Shown: in pieces, positions 1-7,120 of the stretch | Position numbering within the stretch: the first letter of the stretch is position 1 | Layout of the letters: every line of letters starts with the position of its first letter | Source: Acidobacteriota bacterium | GTDB taxonomy: Bacteria > Acidobacteriota > Terriglobia > Terriglobales > Acidobacteriaceae | Assembly (NCBI GenBank): GCA_021781255.1 | Contig: JAJXXG010000459.1 | Span: forward strand, 1-7,503 | Length of the DNA: 7,503 bases | Direction: 5' to 3' | Program-made: the position numbers and the translations under genes | The notes under the pieces: generated by a model | Told to the model about the DNA's origin: nothing | What the model saw: only the letters and a program-made list of their open reading frames with translations | The model's database searches: none

Positions 1-21
1 ATCTAGAAACGTAACAGGTTA

Positions 22-58
22 TGAAATCGCGGGAACTCATAAGCTCCATGCGATTTCA
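22..58. promoter_or_regulatory. imperfect palindrome upstream of the transfer operon (operator or oriT-proximal repeat)
   Basis: Arms TGAAATCGC (22-30) and GCGATTTCA (50-58) are perfect 9-bp inverted repeats. Inside them, GGAACT (32-37) and AGCTCC (42-47) pair with one mismatch around the loop CATA. The repeat ends just before the ribosome binding site of the first gene. In the R388 family the small ribbon-helix-helix accessory protein binds oriT and represses its own operon, so the likeliest roles are an autoregulatory operator or an oriT arm. That assignment is inference. It has no trailing T-run, so it is not an intrinsic terminator. The promoter itself may lie before the window start. Confidence 0.55.
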
Positions 59-78
59 CAGAAAGGAGCGGATTACAC

Positions 79-474
79 ATGCCAATTCTAGGCAACGAAT
101 TGACGCGCCGCAAAGGGGCCGTGAAAGGCCGCGAGTGCCGAAACCATTCACTCAATACCAAGCTCACCACCACCGAAGCGGCTGCCGTCGATGCTGCTGC
201 AGGGGCCGAAGGAAAAGCCGTTGGTGAATGGTTGCGCGATCTCGTGCTACGAGAACTTGGCCGAGGCACGAGTCAATTGCAATCTCTCGCGGCTATGGGC
301 GAGATTGCGGCAATCCGGTTGCTGCTCATCAACACACTCGAACCACTTCTGCGCGGCGACAAAATGACCGCGGATCAGTTCAAGGAGATGCTTCGCTACG
401 TGAAGGCGAACAAGCGCAAGGCGGCGGAGGATGCTCTTGCCAGCTATGCGGAAAGGAGTACGGAACAACTATGA
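79..474 (+). CDS. small ribbon-helix-helix-type relaxosome accessory protein (TrwA/MobC-like)
   Basis: This 131-residue soluble protein has no membrane segment. Residues about 23-58 (SLNTKLTTTEAAAVDAAAG, then a helix ending WLRDLVLREL) match the pattern of plasmid mobilisation ribbon-helix-helix proteins: a short polar beta strand, a helix starting at T/E, a turn, then a second helix with W-L-R. The C-terminal half is helical, with a K/R-rich stretch near 109-117. The start at 79 is supported by AAAGGAG at 62-68 with a 10-base spacer. Its stop overlaps the next start (ATGA at 471-474), so it is translationally coupled to the coupling protein. Its place ahead of a coupling protein and a MobF relaxase is that of trwA in R388, whose product binds oriT, stimulates relaxase and represses the operon. 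The fold call comes from pattern and synteny only. A different DNA-binding or hypothetical protein is possible. Confidence 0.72.
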   Translation: MPILGNELTRRKGAVKGRECRNHSLNTKLTTTEAAAVDAAAGAEGKAVGEWLRDLVLRELGRGTSQLQSLAAMGEIAAIRLLLINTLEPLLRGDKMTADQFKEMLRYVKANKRKAAEDALASYAERSTEQL

Positions 475-2387
475 ACACCACGCATTGGGGGCGCAAGGAA
501 ACAATCGTTACGCCGCCGCAGGCTCCGATCTATAGCTATGCGGCCATCACGCTGACACTGATTTTGACCGTTGTGTTTCTGCGCATCTATATTGGTGCGT
601 TCATGCCGCCGCTCCAACGATACGACCTCTGGCCGTACATTCAGTCAGGCGCATTGGCCGGTTTGAAACAGACCGGCCAGTACCAGCTACTCGACGTGTC
701 GGATGACCATCTTCATGCACATCCCGCCGCTGCTGCTGACGTGGAGCCGGGCGTTACGACGATAGAATTTACCCGCCCCCTGCCGCTTCAGTTGACCACG
801 AGCGCCCGCGCCTTCGGGATGGTTTACCTCTATCGCGGACCGAAAACCATCTATCGAAATGGCCCGCTCCATGCCTACCTTCAGCAGTTTGTCTATGGCG
901 GTCACGGTGTTGCCGGAGTCTTTCGCTGGCCGCTGCTCGCGGGACTTGCTGTGCTCTTGAGTGTGCTCTCTTTTGCCGCGCGCAAAGACGTGGAACGGTT
1001 CCGCGAGATGAAGTACGGTCGCCTGCTCAAGGGGCCAGTTCGCGTTACTCCAACCGGATTCAATCGCGCCATTAAAGGCGATGGCGTTGGCTTCAGAACC
1101 ATCGAATCGAAGACGCTCATGCGCATTCCCCGGCTTGCCGAAGGGCAGCACATCGAGTTGATGGGCGACACCGGCGCGGGCAAGACCCGGCTCATCATGC
1201 AGCTTCTCATGCAGATCAAGGAGCGGGGTCATTCTGCCATCGTCTACGATCCCGCCTGCGAGTTCGTTCAGCGGTTCTATGACGGCAACAACGGCGACAT
1301 CATTCTGAATCCTTTGGATGCCCGCTGCCCTTACTGGGGGCCAGCCGAGGAGTTGCGCCGCCGTGCCGAGGCCAAGGCAATCGCGGCCTCGCTCTACCAG
1401 CCGACCACAGACAAGAAGGGCGAGTTCTTTACCGAAACGCCGCAGAAAATCTTTGCGCATCTTCTGACCTTCGGCCCCTCGCCCGAGGAACTGGTCGAGT
1501 GGATGGCGAACCCCGACGAGATCGACCGCCGCGTGCAAAATACCGAGATGGCGACGATGATCGCCAAGGGAGCGCAACAGCAACGCAATGGCGTCCTGGC
1601 CTCGCTCGGACTGATCGCCGACAGCCTGCGAATGTTGCCGCGCAAAGACAAAGTCCGCAATCATTGGAGCGCGACGGAGTGGTCAGAAAGCCGGAAGGGC
1701 TGGATATTTCTGACCTCGAAACCCAGCGAGCGCGAAGCACTGCGCCCGTTGCACAGCCTGTGGATTGACCTGCTGGTTTTGCGCCTGCTCAATGAGCCGA
1801 AAGAAGGCCAGCACCCGGTCTGGTTTGTGCTCGACGAGTTGGCGAGCCTTCAGCGTCTGCCACAACTCCATACGGCCATCACCGAGAATCGCAAATCGAA
1901 AAATCCGATTGTGCTGGGATTCCAAGGGAAGGCGCAGCTTGAGTACATCTACGGCCACATGGCCGAGGTCATGCTCTCGCAGCCAGCCACGAAAATCTTC
2001 CTCAAGACCACCGAGCCGAAGGCTGCCGAATGGGTATCGAGCGCCATCGGCAAAGTGGAAATTGAGCGGATGCGGCAGACCCATTTCGACGGCAGCCGCA
2101 CGGGGAAAAACTTCACGCTGGAGCGCCAGGTTGAGCCACTGGTGATGGACTCGGAAATCTCCGGCCTGCCCGACCGGCACGCCTACCTGAAGCTCGGCAA
2201 CTATGTCGCCTGCTTCTCATTTGCCTACCACGACATCCCTGCAACGCAACCGGCCTTCGTGCCGCGCCCGCTCGATGACGATGAACTCGGCTTCGATCCA
2301 AAGACGCTGGCGAAGAAAGCGTCAGAACCGGAGGCCATCGAAGAAAGCGCCGAGGCAATCCAGAGCGGATTCTCATTGGGAGACTGA
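471..2387 (+). CDS. traD: type IV coupling protein (TraD/TrwB-family conjugative ATPase)
   Basis: This 638-residue inner-membrane ATPase links the relaxosome to the type IV secretion channel and pumps DNA. Hydrophobic segments at about 22-42 and 148-169 are the two N-terminal membrane helices, with about 105 residues between them on the periplasmic side. The cytoplasmic motor follows: Walker A MGDTGAGKT at 231-239, Walker B WFVLDE at 451-456, the conserved run LASLQRLPQLHTAITENRK after it, and GFQGKAQLEYIYG at 483-495. The tail from about 601 is acidic. The frame stays open upstream to 228, but the start at 471 is preferred. There AAAGGAG (452-458) lies 12 bases upstream, the ATGA overlaps the previous stop, and the sequence before it is an out-of-frame reading of the upstream gene. 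The length lies between R388 TrwB and F TraD. The relaxase gene starts 3 bases after the stop, so they share an operon. Confidence 0.93.
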   Translation: MNTTHWGRKETIVTPPQAPIYSYAAITLTLILTVVFLRIYIGAFMPPLQRYDLWPYIQSGALAGLKQTGQYQLLDVSDDHLHAHPAAAADVEPGVTTIEFTRPLPLQLTTSARAFGMVYLYRGPKTIYRNGPLHAYLQQFVYGGHGVAGVFRWPLLAGLAVLLSVLSFAARKDVERFREMKYGRLLKGPVRVTPTGFNRAIKGDGVGFRTIESKTLMRIPRLAEGQHIELMGDTGAGKTRLIMQLLMQIKERGHSAIVYDPACEFVQRFYDGNNGDIILNPLDARCPYWGPAEELRRRAEAKAIAASLYQPTTDKKGEFFTETPQKIFAHLLTFGPSPEELVEWMANPDEIDRRVQNTEMATMIAKGAQQQRNGVLASLGLIADSLRMLPRKDKVRNHWSATEWSESRKGWIFLTSKPSEREALRPLHSLWIDLLVLRLLNEPKEGQHPVWFVLDELASLQRLPQLHTAITENRKSKNPIVLGFQGKAQLEYIYGHMAEVMLSQPATKIFLKTTEPKAAEWVSSAIGKVEIERMRQTHFDGSRTGKNFTLERQVEPLVMDSEISGLPDRHAYLKLGNYVACFSFAYHDIPATQPAFVPRPLDDDELGFDPKTLAKKASEPEAIEESAEAIQSGFSLGD

Positions 2388-2390
2388 GCC

Positions 2391-5117
2391 ATGCTTAAAA
2401 TCTCGAAAGCTCTCTCCGCAGGCAAACTCGAAAACTACCACCGCCAGGAATTCACTTCGCCGGACCAGAGCTATTGGAGCCAGGGCCAGACCGTGCAGGG
2501 CGAGTGGCAGGGCCTGCTTGCGGAAAAATATGGACTTACGGGAGCCGTCAGCGCCGATGAGTTCCACCGTCTCTCGGATGGCCAGCACCCGCAGACCGGC
2601 GAGCAACTCGTTCAGCATCGGCAGTCCTTTGAATATCAGGACGCCAATGGAAAGACCATCAAATCCGTCGAGCATCGAGCCGGGTGGGATGCGACCTTCA
2701 GCGCGCCAAAGTCGGTTTCGTTGACGGCGCTTGTCGGCGGCGACAGCCGGGTACGTGAGGCTCACCGTCAGGCGGTCACGAGCGCTCTTGGCGAGTTGGA
2801 ACGGTACACGCAGGCGCGGCTCGGCGGCAATCGTCCCGCCGAGTCCACCGGCCAATTCATTGTCGCGAAATTCGCGCACGACACATCGCGTCCCGTCGAT
2901 GGCTACGCCGCTCCGCAGCTTCACACGCACGCCGTCATCTTCAATGTCACCGAGCGCACTGACGGAACCACGCGGGCGCTTCAACCGCAAAGCCTCTTCG
3001 AGTCGCAGCAATTCGCCACGGCCGTCTATCAATCGGAGTTGACCTTCCAGTTGCGAGAGCTGGGCTATGAGATCGCCCCCGGCAGGAGCGGCGCGCCGGA
3101 GATCAAAGGTTACTCGCAAGAGTATCTCGACGCTTCGAGCCAGCGCCAGAATCAGATCCTCGCACACATGCAGCAGAATGGCCTCTCCCGCTACGAGGCC
3201 GCGGAAATCGCCGCCCACGCAACGCGCGACAAGAAACAGATTCAGTCGCCCTCCGAAGTGCTCGCGGCGCACCGCAAGCTGGCCGCCGAGTTCGGAAATC
3301 AGCCGAATCAGGTTGTGACTGCGGCCCGCGAGCGTAGCCAGAAGAAATCGGCCGAGCGCACTCCCGACAAAGTGCAGAAGTCTGCCCAGGAGGCAGTGAC
3401 CTTTGCCCGCGAACGCAGCTTCGAGCGTGAAGCCGTCACTGATGAGCGCGCCCTCTTCCGCGACGCCTTGCGGCGTGGCATGGGCGAAACGACCTATGCG
3501 CAGGTTCGCGCGAGCGTTGAACAGCGTTTGGCCTCCGGCGAATTTCAACTTGTCACCGCACCGAAGCACGGTTCCGCGCGGCAGTTCACCACGGCGGAAA
3601 CCATCCATGCTGAGAAGGAAATTCTGCGGCAGATGCGCCAGGGCCAAGGCCGGGCCGACCAGATCATGCCTGTTCAGCAGGCCGTCGCGCATACCGCGCA
3701 ATACCCGATTCTCAATTCCTCGCAACGGGCGGCGGCGGAAGAGATTCTGACTTCGCGGGACAGAATTCAAGGTTTGCAAGGAAGCGCCGGTGTGGGTAAG
3801 ACCACCGCGCTCAAAACCGTGCGCGAGGCCGCCGAGCAGCGCGGGATGATTGTCGAGGGCTTCGCCCCGACCTCCCGCGCCGCGCATCAGCTCCGCGAAG
3901 CCGGCATCAATGCCGATACACTGCAAGGCTTCCTCGCTCGGCATAAGCAGCCAACACCGGAACGCCACCTATATATGGTGGATGAATCGAGCCTCGCCAG
4001 CACCAAGCAGGTGCGCGATTTCCTTGCCAAGCTTGATCCAGGCGACCGAGTTCTCTTCATTGGCGACACGCGCCAGCATCAGGGCGTCGAAGCCGGAAAA
4101 CCCTTTGAGCAGTTGGTCGATGCCGGAATGAAGACGGCGCGACTTGATCAAATAGTGCGCCAGAAAGACCCGGAGTTACTGCGCGCCGTCGAGCATCTCT
4201 CGCGCGGTGAAGTTGCCGAAGGTGTCGCACTTCTCGAACAACAGGGCCGCATCACGGAGATTGCCGATCCTGAGAAACGCATCGCCTCGATTGCCCGCAA
4301 CTATGCCGACAATCCGGCCAATACTATCATCGTTTCACCCGACAATGCTTCGCGCTGTTCGATCAATCAGGCGGTCCGTTCAGAGTTGCAGGAACGCGGC
4401 ATCGTTGAATCCGAAAACCACGCAATACGCGTGCTTGCTCCGCGTTCCGATATGACTGGCGCGGACCGTGCCTGGGCCGCGCGCTATGAGGTTGGCGACG
4501 TGCTCCACTACCAGCGCGGCAGCAAGACCCTCGGTATCGAGCAGAGCAGTTACGCGCGCGTGGTTTCGACCCATCCAAAATCGAATCTACTGACCGTCGA
4601 GAATCCGGATGGCCAACAGGTCACCTACGATCCTGCTCGTTTGCACGGTATCTCCGCTTACCGCGAGATCGAGCGCGAATTTGCTGTGGGTGACCGCTTG
4701 CAATTCACCGCGCCGAATCGTGAGCTGGGAGTCGCCAACCGCGACCTCGGAACCATCCAGAAGATCGGCAAGCACGGCGAAATGACAGTCTTCATGGATG
4801 GCGGCAAGGACAGGATGGTCACCTTTGATCCAGCGGAGATGCGGCACTTCGATCACGGATACGCCGTGACCTCGCACAGTTCGCAGGGGCTCACCTCGGA
4901 GCGCGTTCTGGTCAACATGGACACCAATGTTCACCCGGAACTCATCAACACCCGGTTAGCCTACGTCTCCGTCTCCCGCGCTTCGCAGGACGCGCAGATT
5001 TTCACAAACAGTGCCGGTACACTTGTCGAAAGCCTCAGCCGCAATGTGAGCAAAGCGTCCGCAATCAACATCGGAAAGGCGTTTACTACTTCTCAAGGGA
5101 TCGGGGTTGGAATATGA
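2391..5117 (+). CDS. mobF: MobF-family conjugative relaxase-helicase (TrwC/TraI type)
   Basis: This 908-residue protein nicks oriT, stays covalently attached to the 5' end, and unwinds the strand during transfer. The N-terminal TrwC relaxase domain (about 1-300) has tyrosines Y16 (ENYHRQE) and Y28 (YWSQG), the signature GWDATFSAPKSVSLTAL at 98-114 with D100, and the metal-binding histidines H163 (KFAHDT), H178 and H180 (QLHTHAVIFN). A charged linker (about 305-425) leads to a RecD-like superfamily 1 helicase. That part has Walker A GSAGVGKTT (464-472), Walker B YMVDES (528-533), motif III FIGDTRQHQGVEAG (556-569), and C-terminal motifs GYAVTSHSSQGLTSERV (823-839) and YVSVSRA (858-864). The length is close to R388 TrwC (966) and far below F TraI (1756). 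GGGAG at 2376-2380 serves the start. The stop overlaps an ATG (ATGA, 5114-5117), but the next gene probably starts later. No key motif is missing. Confidence 0.96.
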   Translation: MLKISKALSAGKLENYHRQEFTSPDQSYWSQGQTVQGEWQGLLAEKYGLTGAVSADEFHRLSDGQHPQTGEQLVQHRQSFEYQDANGKTIKSVEHRAGWDATFSAPKSVSLTALVGGDSRVREAHRQAVTSALGELERYTQARLGGNRPAESTGQFIVAKFAHDTSRPVDGYAAPQLHTHAVIFNVTERTDGTTRALQPQSLFESQQFATAVYQSELTFQLRELGYEIAPGRSGAPEIKGYSQEYLDASSQRQNQILAHMQQNGLSRYEAAEIAAHATRDKKQIQSPSEVLAAHRKLAAEFGNQPNQVVTAARERSQKKSAERTPDKVQKSAQEAVTFARERSFEREAVTDERALFRDALRRGMGETTYAQVRASVEQRLASGEFQLVTAPKHGSARQFTTAETIHAEKEILRQMRQGQGRADQIMPVQQAVAHTAQYPILNSSQRAAAEEILTSRDRIQGLQGSAGVGKTTALKTVREAAEQRGMIVEGFAPTSRAAHQLREAGINADTLQGFLARHKQPTPERHLYMVDESSLASTKQVRDFLAKLDPGDRVLFIGDTRQHQGVEAGKPFEQLVDAGMKTARLDQIVRQKDPELLRAVEHLSRGEVAEGVALLEQQGRITEIADPEKRIASIARNYADNPANTIIVSPDNASRCSINQAVRSELQERGIVESENHAIRVLAPRSDMTGADRAWAARYEVGDVLHYQRGSKTLGIEQSSYARVVSTHPKSNLLTVENPDGQQVTYDPARLHGISAYREIEREFAVGDRLQFTAPNRELGVANRDLGTIQKIGKHGEMTVFMDGGKDRMVTFDPAEMRHFDHGYAVTSHSSQGLTSERVLVNMDTNVHPELINTRLAYVSVSRASQDAQIFTNSAGTLVESLSRNVSKASAINIGKAFTTSQGIGVGI

Positions 5118-5202
5118 CCCCAATCACTACTCCATGTTTCCGTCATCGCCGATGCAACCGCATGAATCAAGACAACATACCAACTTATCCAACACTTTTA
5201 TA

Positions 5203-5237
5203 TGTCAATATGCTTCCAATATGGAACGATATTGACA
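5203..5237. promoter_or_regulatory. palindromic operator overlapping the abiE promoter
   Basis: Arms TGTCAATAT (5203-5211) and ATATTGACA (5229-5237) are a perfect 9-bp inverted repeat, and TTCC (5214-5217) and GGAA (5223-5226) form a second perfect inner pair. Only the two-base steps between the pairs break symmetry. AbiEi antitoxins of known AbiE systems repress their own operon by binding inverted repeats at the promoter. The position, upstream of the antitoxin and covering its -35 box, fits this role exactly. Binding by this particular AbiEi is inferred. The stretch is much more AT-rich than the neighbouring coding sequence. Confidence 0.7.
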
Positions 5238-5260
5238 TTTTGCCCCTGCAAATTCATACT
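5232..5260 (+). promoter_or_regulatory. candidate sigma70-type promoter for abiEi-abiEii
   Basis: A consensus -35 box TTGACA (5232-5237) is followed by a 17-base spacer and a -10-like CATACT (5255-5260, 4 of 6 matches to TATAAT). The expected start of transcription, about seven bases after the -10 box, falls at or beside the ATG at 5267, giving a leaderless message. No Shine-Dalgarno sequence precedes that ATG, which agrees. The -35 box is the right arm of the palindrome, so a bound repressor would block polymerase. Confidence 0.55.
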
Positions 5261-5266
5261 CGAATC

Positions 5267-5887
5267 ATGCCGCGTACTCGAATGGACGAACTCATTGCGA
5301 TTGCAGAAGAAAACGACGGTCTGCTGACCTCGAAGCAGGCTCGTAACGCTGGCATCCTTGATTCCGTGCTTGTACGGCTGGCGCAGCGCGGTCGCCTGGA
5401 GCGAACCGCCCGCGGAGTCTATCGAATTGCCCATTTCCCGCAGTCCAGATTCTCCCAGTACAGGGAAGCCCTTCTCTGGGCCGAGGCCAATCACGGACCG
5501 GAATCGCCCGACGTTGCTCTCTCCCATGAAACCGCGCTGGCGCTCTATGGAATCTCCGATGCCAATCCCCAACAAGTCCATATCACAGTCCCCAATGCTG
5601 TTCGGCTTCGCCGGGAACGCTCCAAGTGGATTGCCGTTCATCACGGCGATCTTCATCCGCTCGATGTGACCCTGCACGAAGGTTTGGCCGTCACGACGGT
5701 GGCAAGAACCATTCGGGATGTGCTGGATACGACAGGCCGCATCGATCTGGCCCGGAAGGCCGTCGCCGATGCGAAGCGGACCGGATTCATTCGCGATGCC
5801 GAGGCGGCTCGTTTGAAGCGCCAGATCGATCAATTCGCGCGCAGACTGAGCGCAATTTCCACGGAACACAAAGGAGACCAGGCATGA
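5267..5887 (+). CDS. abiEi: AbiEi-family type IV toxin-antitoxin antitoxin / autorepressor
   Basis: This 206-residue cytoplasmic protein neutralises AbiEii indirectly and is expected to repress the operon. The N-terminal winged helix-turn-helix spans about 5-55 (LLTSKQARNAGI, then VLVRLAQRGRLERTARGVYRI), as in the AbiEi antitoxin N-terminal domain. The C-terminal part has the family pattern LSHETALALYGISDANPQQVHITVP at 86-110, followed by HHGDL (125-129) and GLAVTTVARTIRDVLD (139-154). The tail is rich in basic and helical residues. The frame is open back to an ATG at 5114 that overlaps the relaxase stop. Those 51 extra residues look unlike the family and contain the operator and promoter, so 5267 is preferred. 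ATG 5282 is an alternative, and neither has a clear ribosome binding site. The stop overlaps the abiEii start (ATGA). The length fits known AbiEi proteins of about 200 residues. Confidence 0.85.
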   Translation: MPRTRMDELIAIAEENDGLLTSKQARNAGILDSVLVRLAQRGRLERTARGVYRIAHFPQSRFSQYREALLWAEANHGPESPDVALSHETALALYGISDANPQQVHITVPNAVRLRRERSKWIAVHHGDLHPLDVTLHEGLAVTTVARTIRDVLDTTGRIDLARKAVADAKRTGFIRDAEAARLKRQIDQFARRLSAISTEHKGDQA

Positions 5888-6711
5888 GTCCGATTCCCCG
5901 AGAGCGGCTTGAAAAGACACTGGCGCGTGTGGCGCGGGAACAAGGACTCGATCAGGAGCGGTTGCGCCGCTGGGTTTCGTTTCTTGCGATGTGCGGCGTG
6001 CTGGAACGCGCCATCCAGACCGGCATTCTGGGCCGCTATTTCCTCAAGGGCGGCGTTGCGATGGAACTGCGTTTTGCCAACGCAGCCCGCGCCACCAAGG
6101 ATCTCGATCTGGGGCTTGACGGCGATCGGGCCTATCGCTTGTCGAGCTTCGCCGACGCGCTTCAACTCGGGTTCGATGAATTCTCCTTCCGTCTGCGCCC
6201 CAGTCCCCTGCATATGGAACTTGCGGACACCGTGCGTATTGAAGTGGCCATTCAGTACAAGACGAGAAGCTGGCAGACTGTCGATGTCGATCTCGGCCCG
6301 CCAGGGATTGAGGAAGCCGACCTTGTAGCCCCAACCATCACCGGTCTGGCGGATATGGGACTCCCTGTGACCTCTCCTGTCCGTTGCCTCAACCTGAACG
6401 AACAGGTTGCCCAGAAACTCCATGCCTGCACCGGGCCTGCGTCCGAGGGGCGCGCCCGCGACATTCTCGACATCCTTCTCATCGATGCTCTTGGTCAACT
6501 CGATTACAAGCAAACACAGGCCGCTGTCGAACGTGTCTTCGCGGAGCGGGCCACACATTCATTGCCACGAACCTTTGCGTTGCCTCCGGCATGGCGGCTT
6601 GAATTGGAATCGCTTGCGTCTTCGCTTGATTCCCCAGTAAAAGGCGCCGATCTTATCGCGCAGAAATTCCAATCGATCCTGAATCAGCTTCATCCTGAAC
6701 CGTCACGATAA
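5884..6711 (+). CDS. abiEii: AbiEii-family nucleotidyltransferase toxin
   Basis: This 275-residue toxin is from the DNA polymerase beta-like nucleotidyltransferase superfamily. Family members transfer nucleotides onto RNA targets and halt growth or abort phage infection. The catalytic signature is present: FLKGGVAMELRF at 53-64 (G56-G57), then ATKDLDLGL at 70-78 with D73 and D75. Candidate third acid is D134 in VDVDLG. Further conserved sites are K178 in NEQVAQKLHA and R192-D193 in GRARDILDI, typical of the AbiEii C-terminal half. All key residues are visible, so it looks active. AAGGAG at 5871-5876 with a 7-base spacer supports the start, and the ATGA overlap couples it to the antitoxin. The same frame is open upstream to 5626, but that part lies inside abiEi and lacks support. 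No clear terminator follows. The substrate cannot be told from sequence. Confidence 0.9.
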   Translation: MSPIPRERLEKTLARVAREQGLDQERLRRWVSFLAMCGVLERAIQTGILGRYFLKGGVAMELRFANAARATKDLDLGLDGDRAYRLSSFADALQLGFDEFSFRLRPSPLHMELADTVRIEVAIQYKTRSWQTVDVDLGPPGIEEADLVAPTITGLADMGLPVTSPVRCLNLNEQVAQKLHACTGPASEGRARDILDILLIDALGQLDYKQTQAAVERVFAERATHSLPRTFALPPAWRLELESLASSLDSPVKGADLIAQKFQSILNQLHPEPSR

Positions 6712-6752
6712 TGCTTCTGTCATGGATGGGCTATCGATTTCGGTGTACTTCT

Positions 6753-6785
6753 TTCAGAAATAATTCTCCTCTCGTGTCTTCTGAA
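6753..6785. repeat. 7-bp inverted repeat downstream of abiEii
   Basis: TTCAGAA (6753-6759) and TTCTGAA (6779-6785) are perfect inverted repeats separated by 19 bases in an AT-rich stretch after the toxin stop. The stem is weak and has no following T-run, so it is not a good intrinsic terminator. It could be a protein-binding site near the candidate promoter or chance. The rest of 6712-6752 shows nothing recognisable. Confidence 0.3.
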
Positions 6786-6791
6786 TAAAAT
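6764..6791 (+). promoter_or_regulatory. weak candidate promoter for the structured leader and ArdC-like gene
   Basis: TAAAAT at 6786-6791 matches five of six -10 positions. The best upstream hexamer is TTCTCC (6764-6769, 16-base spacer), which matches the -35 consensus poorly. It lies in the only AT-rich stretch of the intergenic region, directly before the block of hairpins. Transcription from here would start near 6798 and give a leader of about 380 bases. This is suggestive only. Confidence 0.25.
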
Positions 6792-6992
6792 GCTTATTTC
6801 TCCGGTGGGAAGGCGGCGCTGCCCCTTCCCCCGCTGCGACCGCCGGTGAAACTGGTGTTCTTCGCTTCCCATCCATACGGGGCCGTTCCCGCCCCGTAAC
6901 GCCCCACCCCAAAGCAATGCGGTGCAGCCTTCGGCTGGACCACCGGTTCGACATTCATTTCCCGGCGAACGATAGGCTTCGTTCGGCTCCTT

Positions 6993-7078
6993 CTGTCAAC
7001 TCCGCTTGTGCAGCTCCGCGCGGCATAAGAACCGCCGTGCTCGCTTCCGCGCCCCTTGCGGGCTTCGGGAGTTGACAG
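6993..7078. repeat. 11-bp perfect long-range inverted repeat enclosing two hairpins
   Basis: CTGTCAACTCC (6993-7003) and GGAGTTGACAG (7068-7078) are exact reverse complements separated by 64 bases. The interior holds a 7-bp stem with one G-U pair (7018-7024 with 7034-7040) and a GCCC/GGGC hairpin (7051-7054 with 7060-7063), so the whole could form a three-way junction. Each arm contains TTGACA in opposite orientation, but no good -10 box lies at the proper distance on either strand. Confidence 0.7.
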
Positions 7079-7120
7079 CGCCTCTCTGCGCCCATTTCGC
7101 CAGTCATGAAATGAATGTCT

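Noticed and set aside
228..470. Extension of the coupling protein frame upstream of ATG 471
   Set aside because: The extension overlaps the 131-residue gene in another frame, reads as low-quality sequence, and the ATG at 471 has a good ribosome binding site.
687..1664. A 325-codon open frame on the minus strand
   Set aside because: It is antisense to the coupling protein coding region, shows no family-like motifs, and the + strand frame carries clear Walker motifs.
2373..3968. A 531-codon open frame on the minus strand
   Set aside because: It lies wholly opposite the relaxase gene, has no recognisable domain, and is explained by GC-biased codon use in the real gene.
5626..5883. Extension of the AbiEii frame upstream of ATG 5884
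   Set aside because: It lies inside abiEi in another frame, while 5884 has AAGGAG seven bases upstream and an ATGA overlap.
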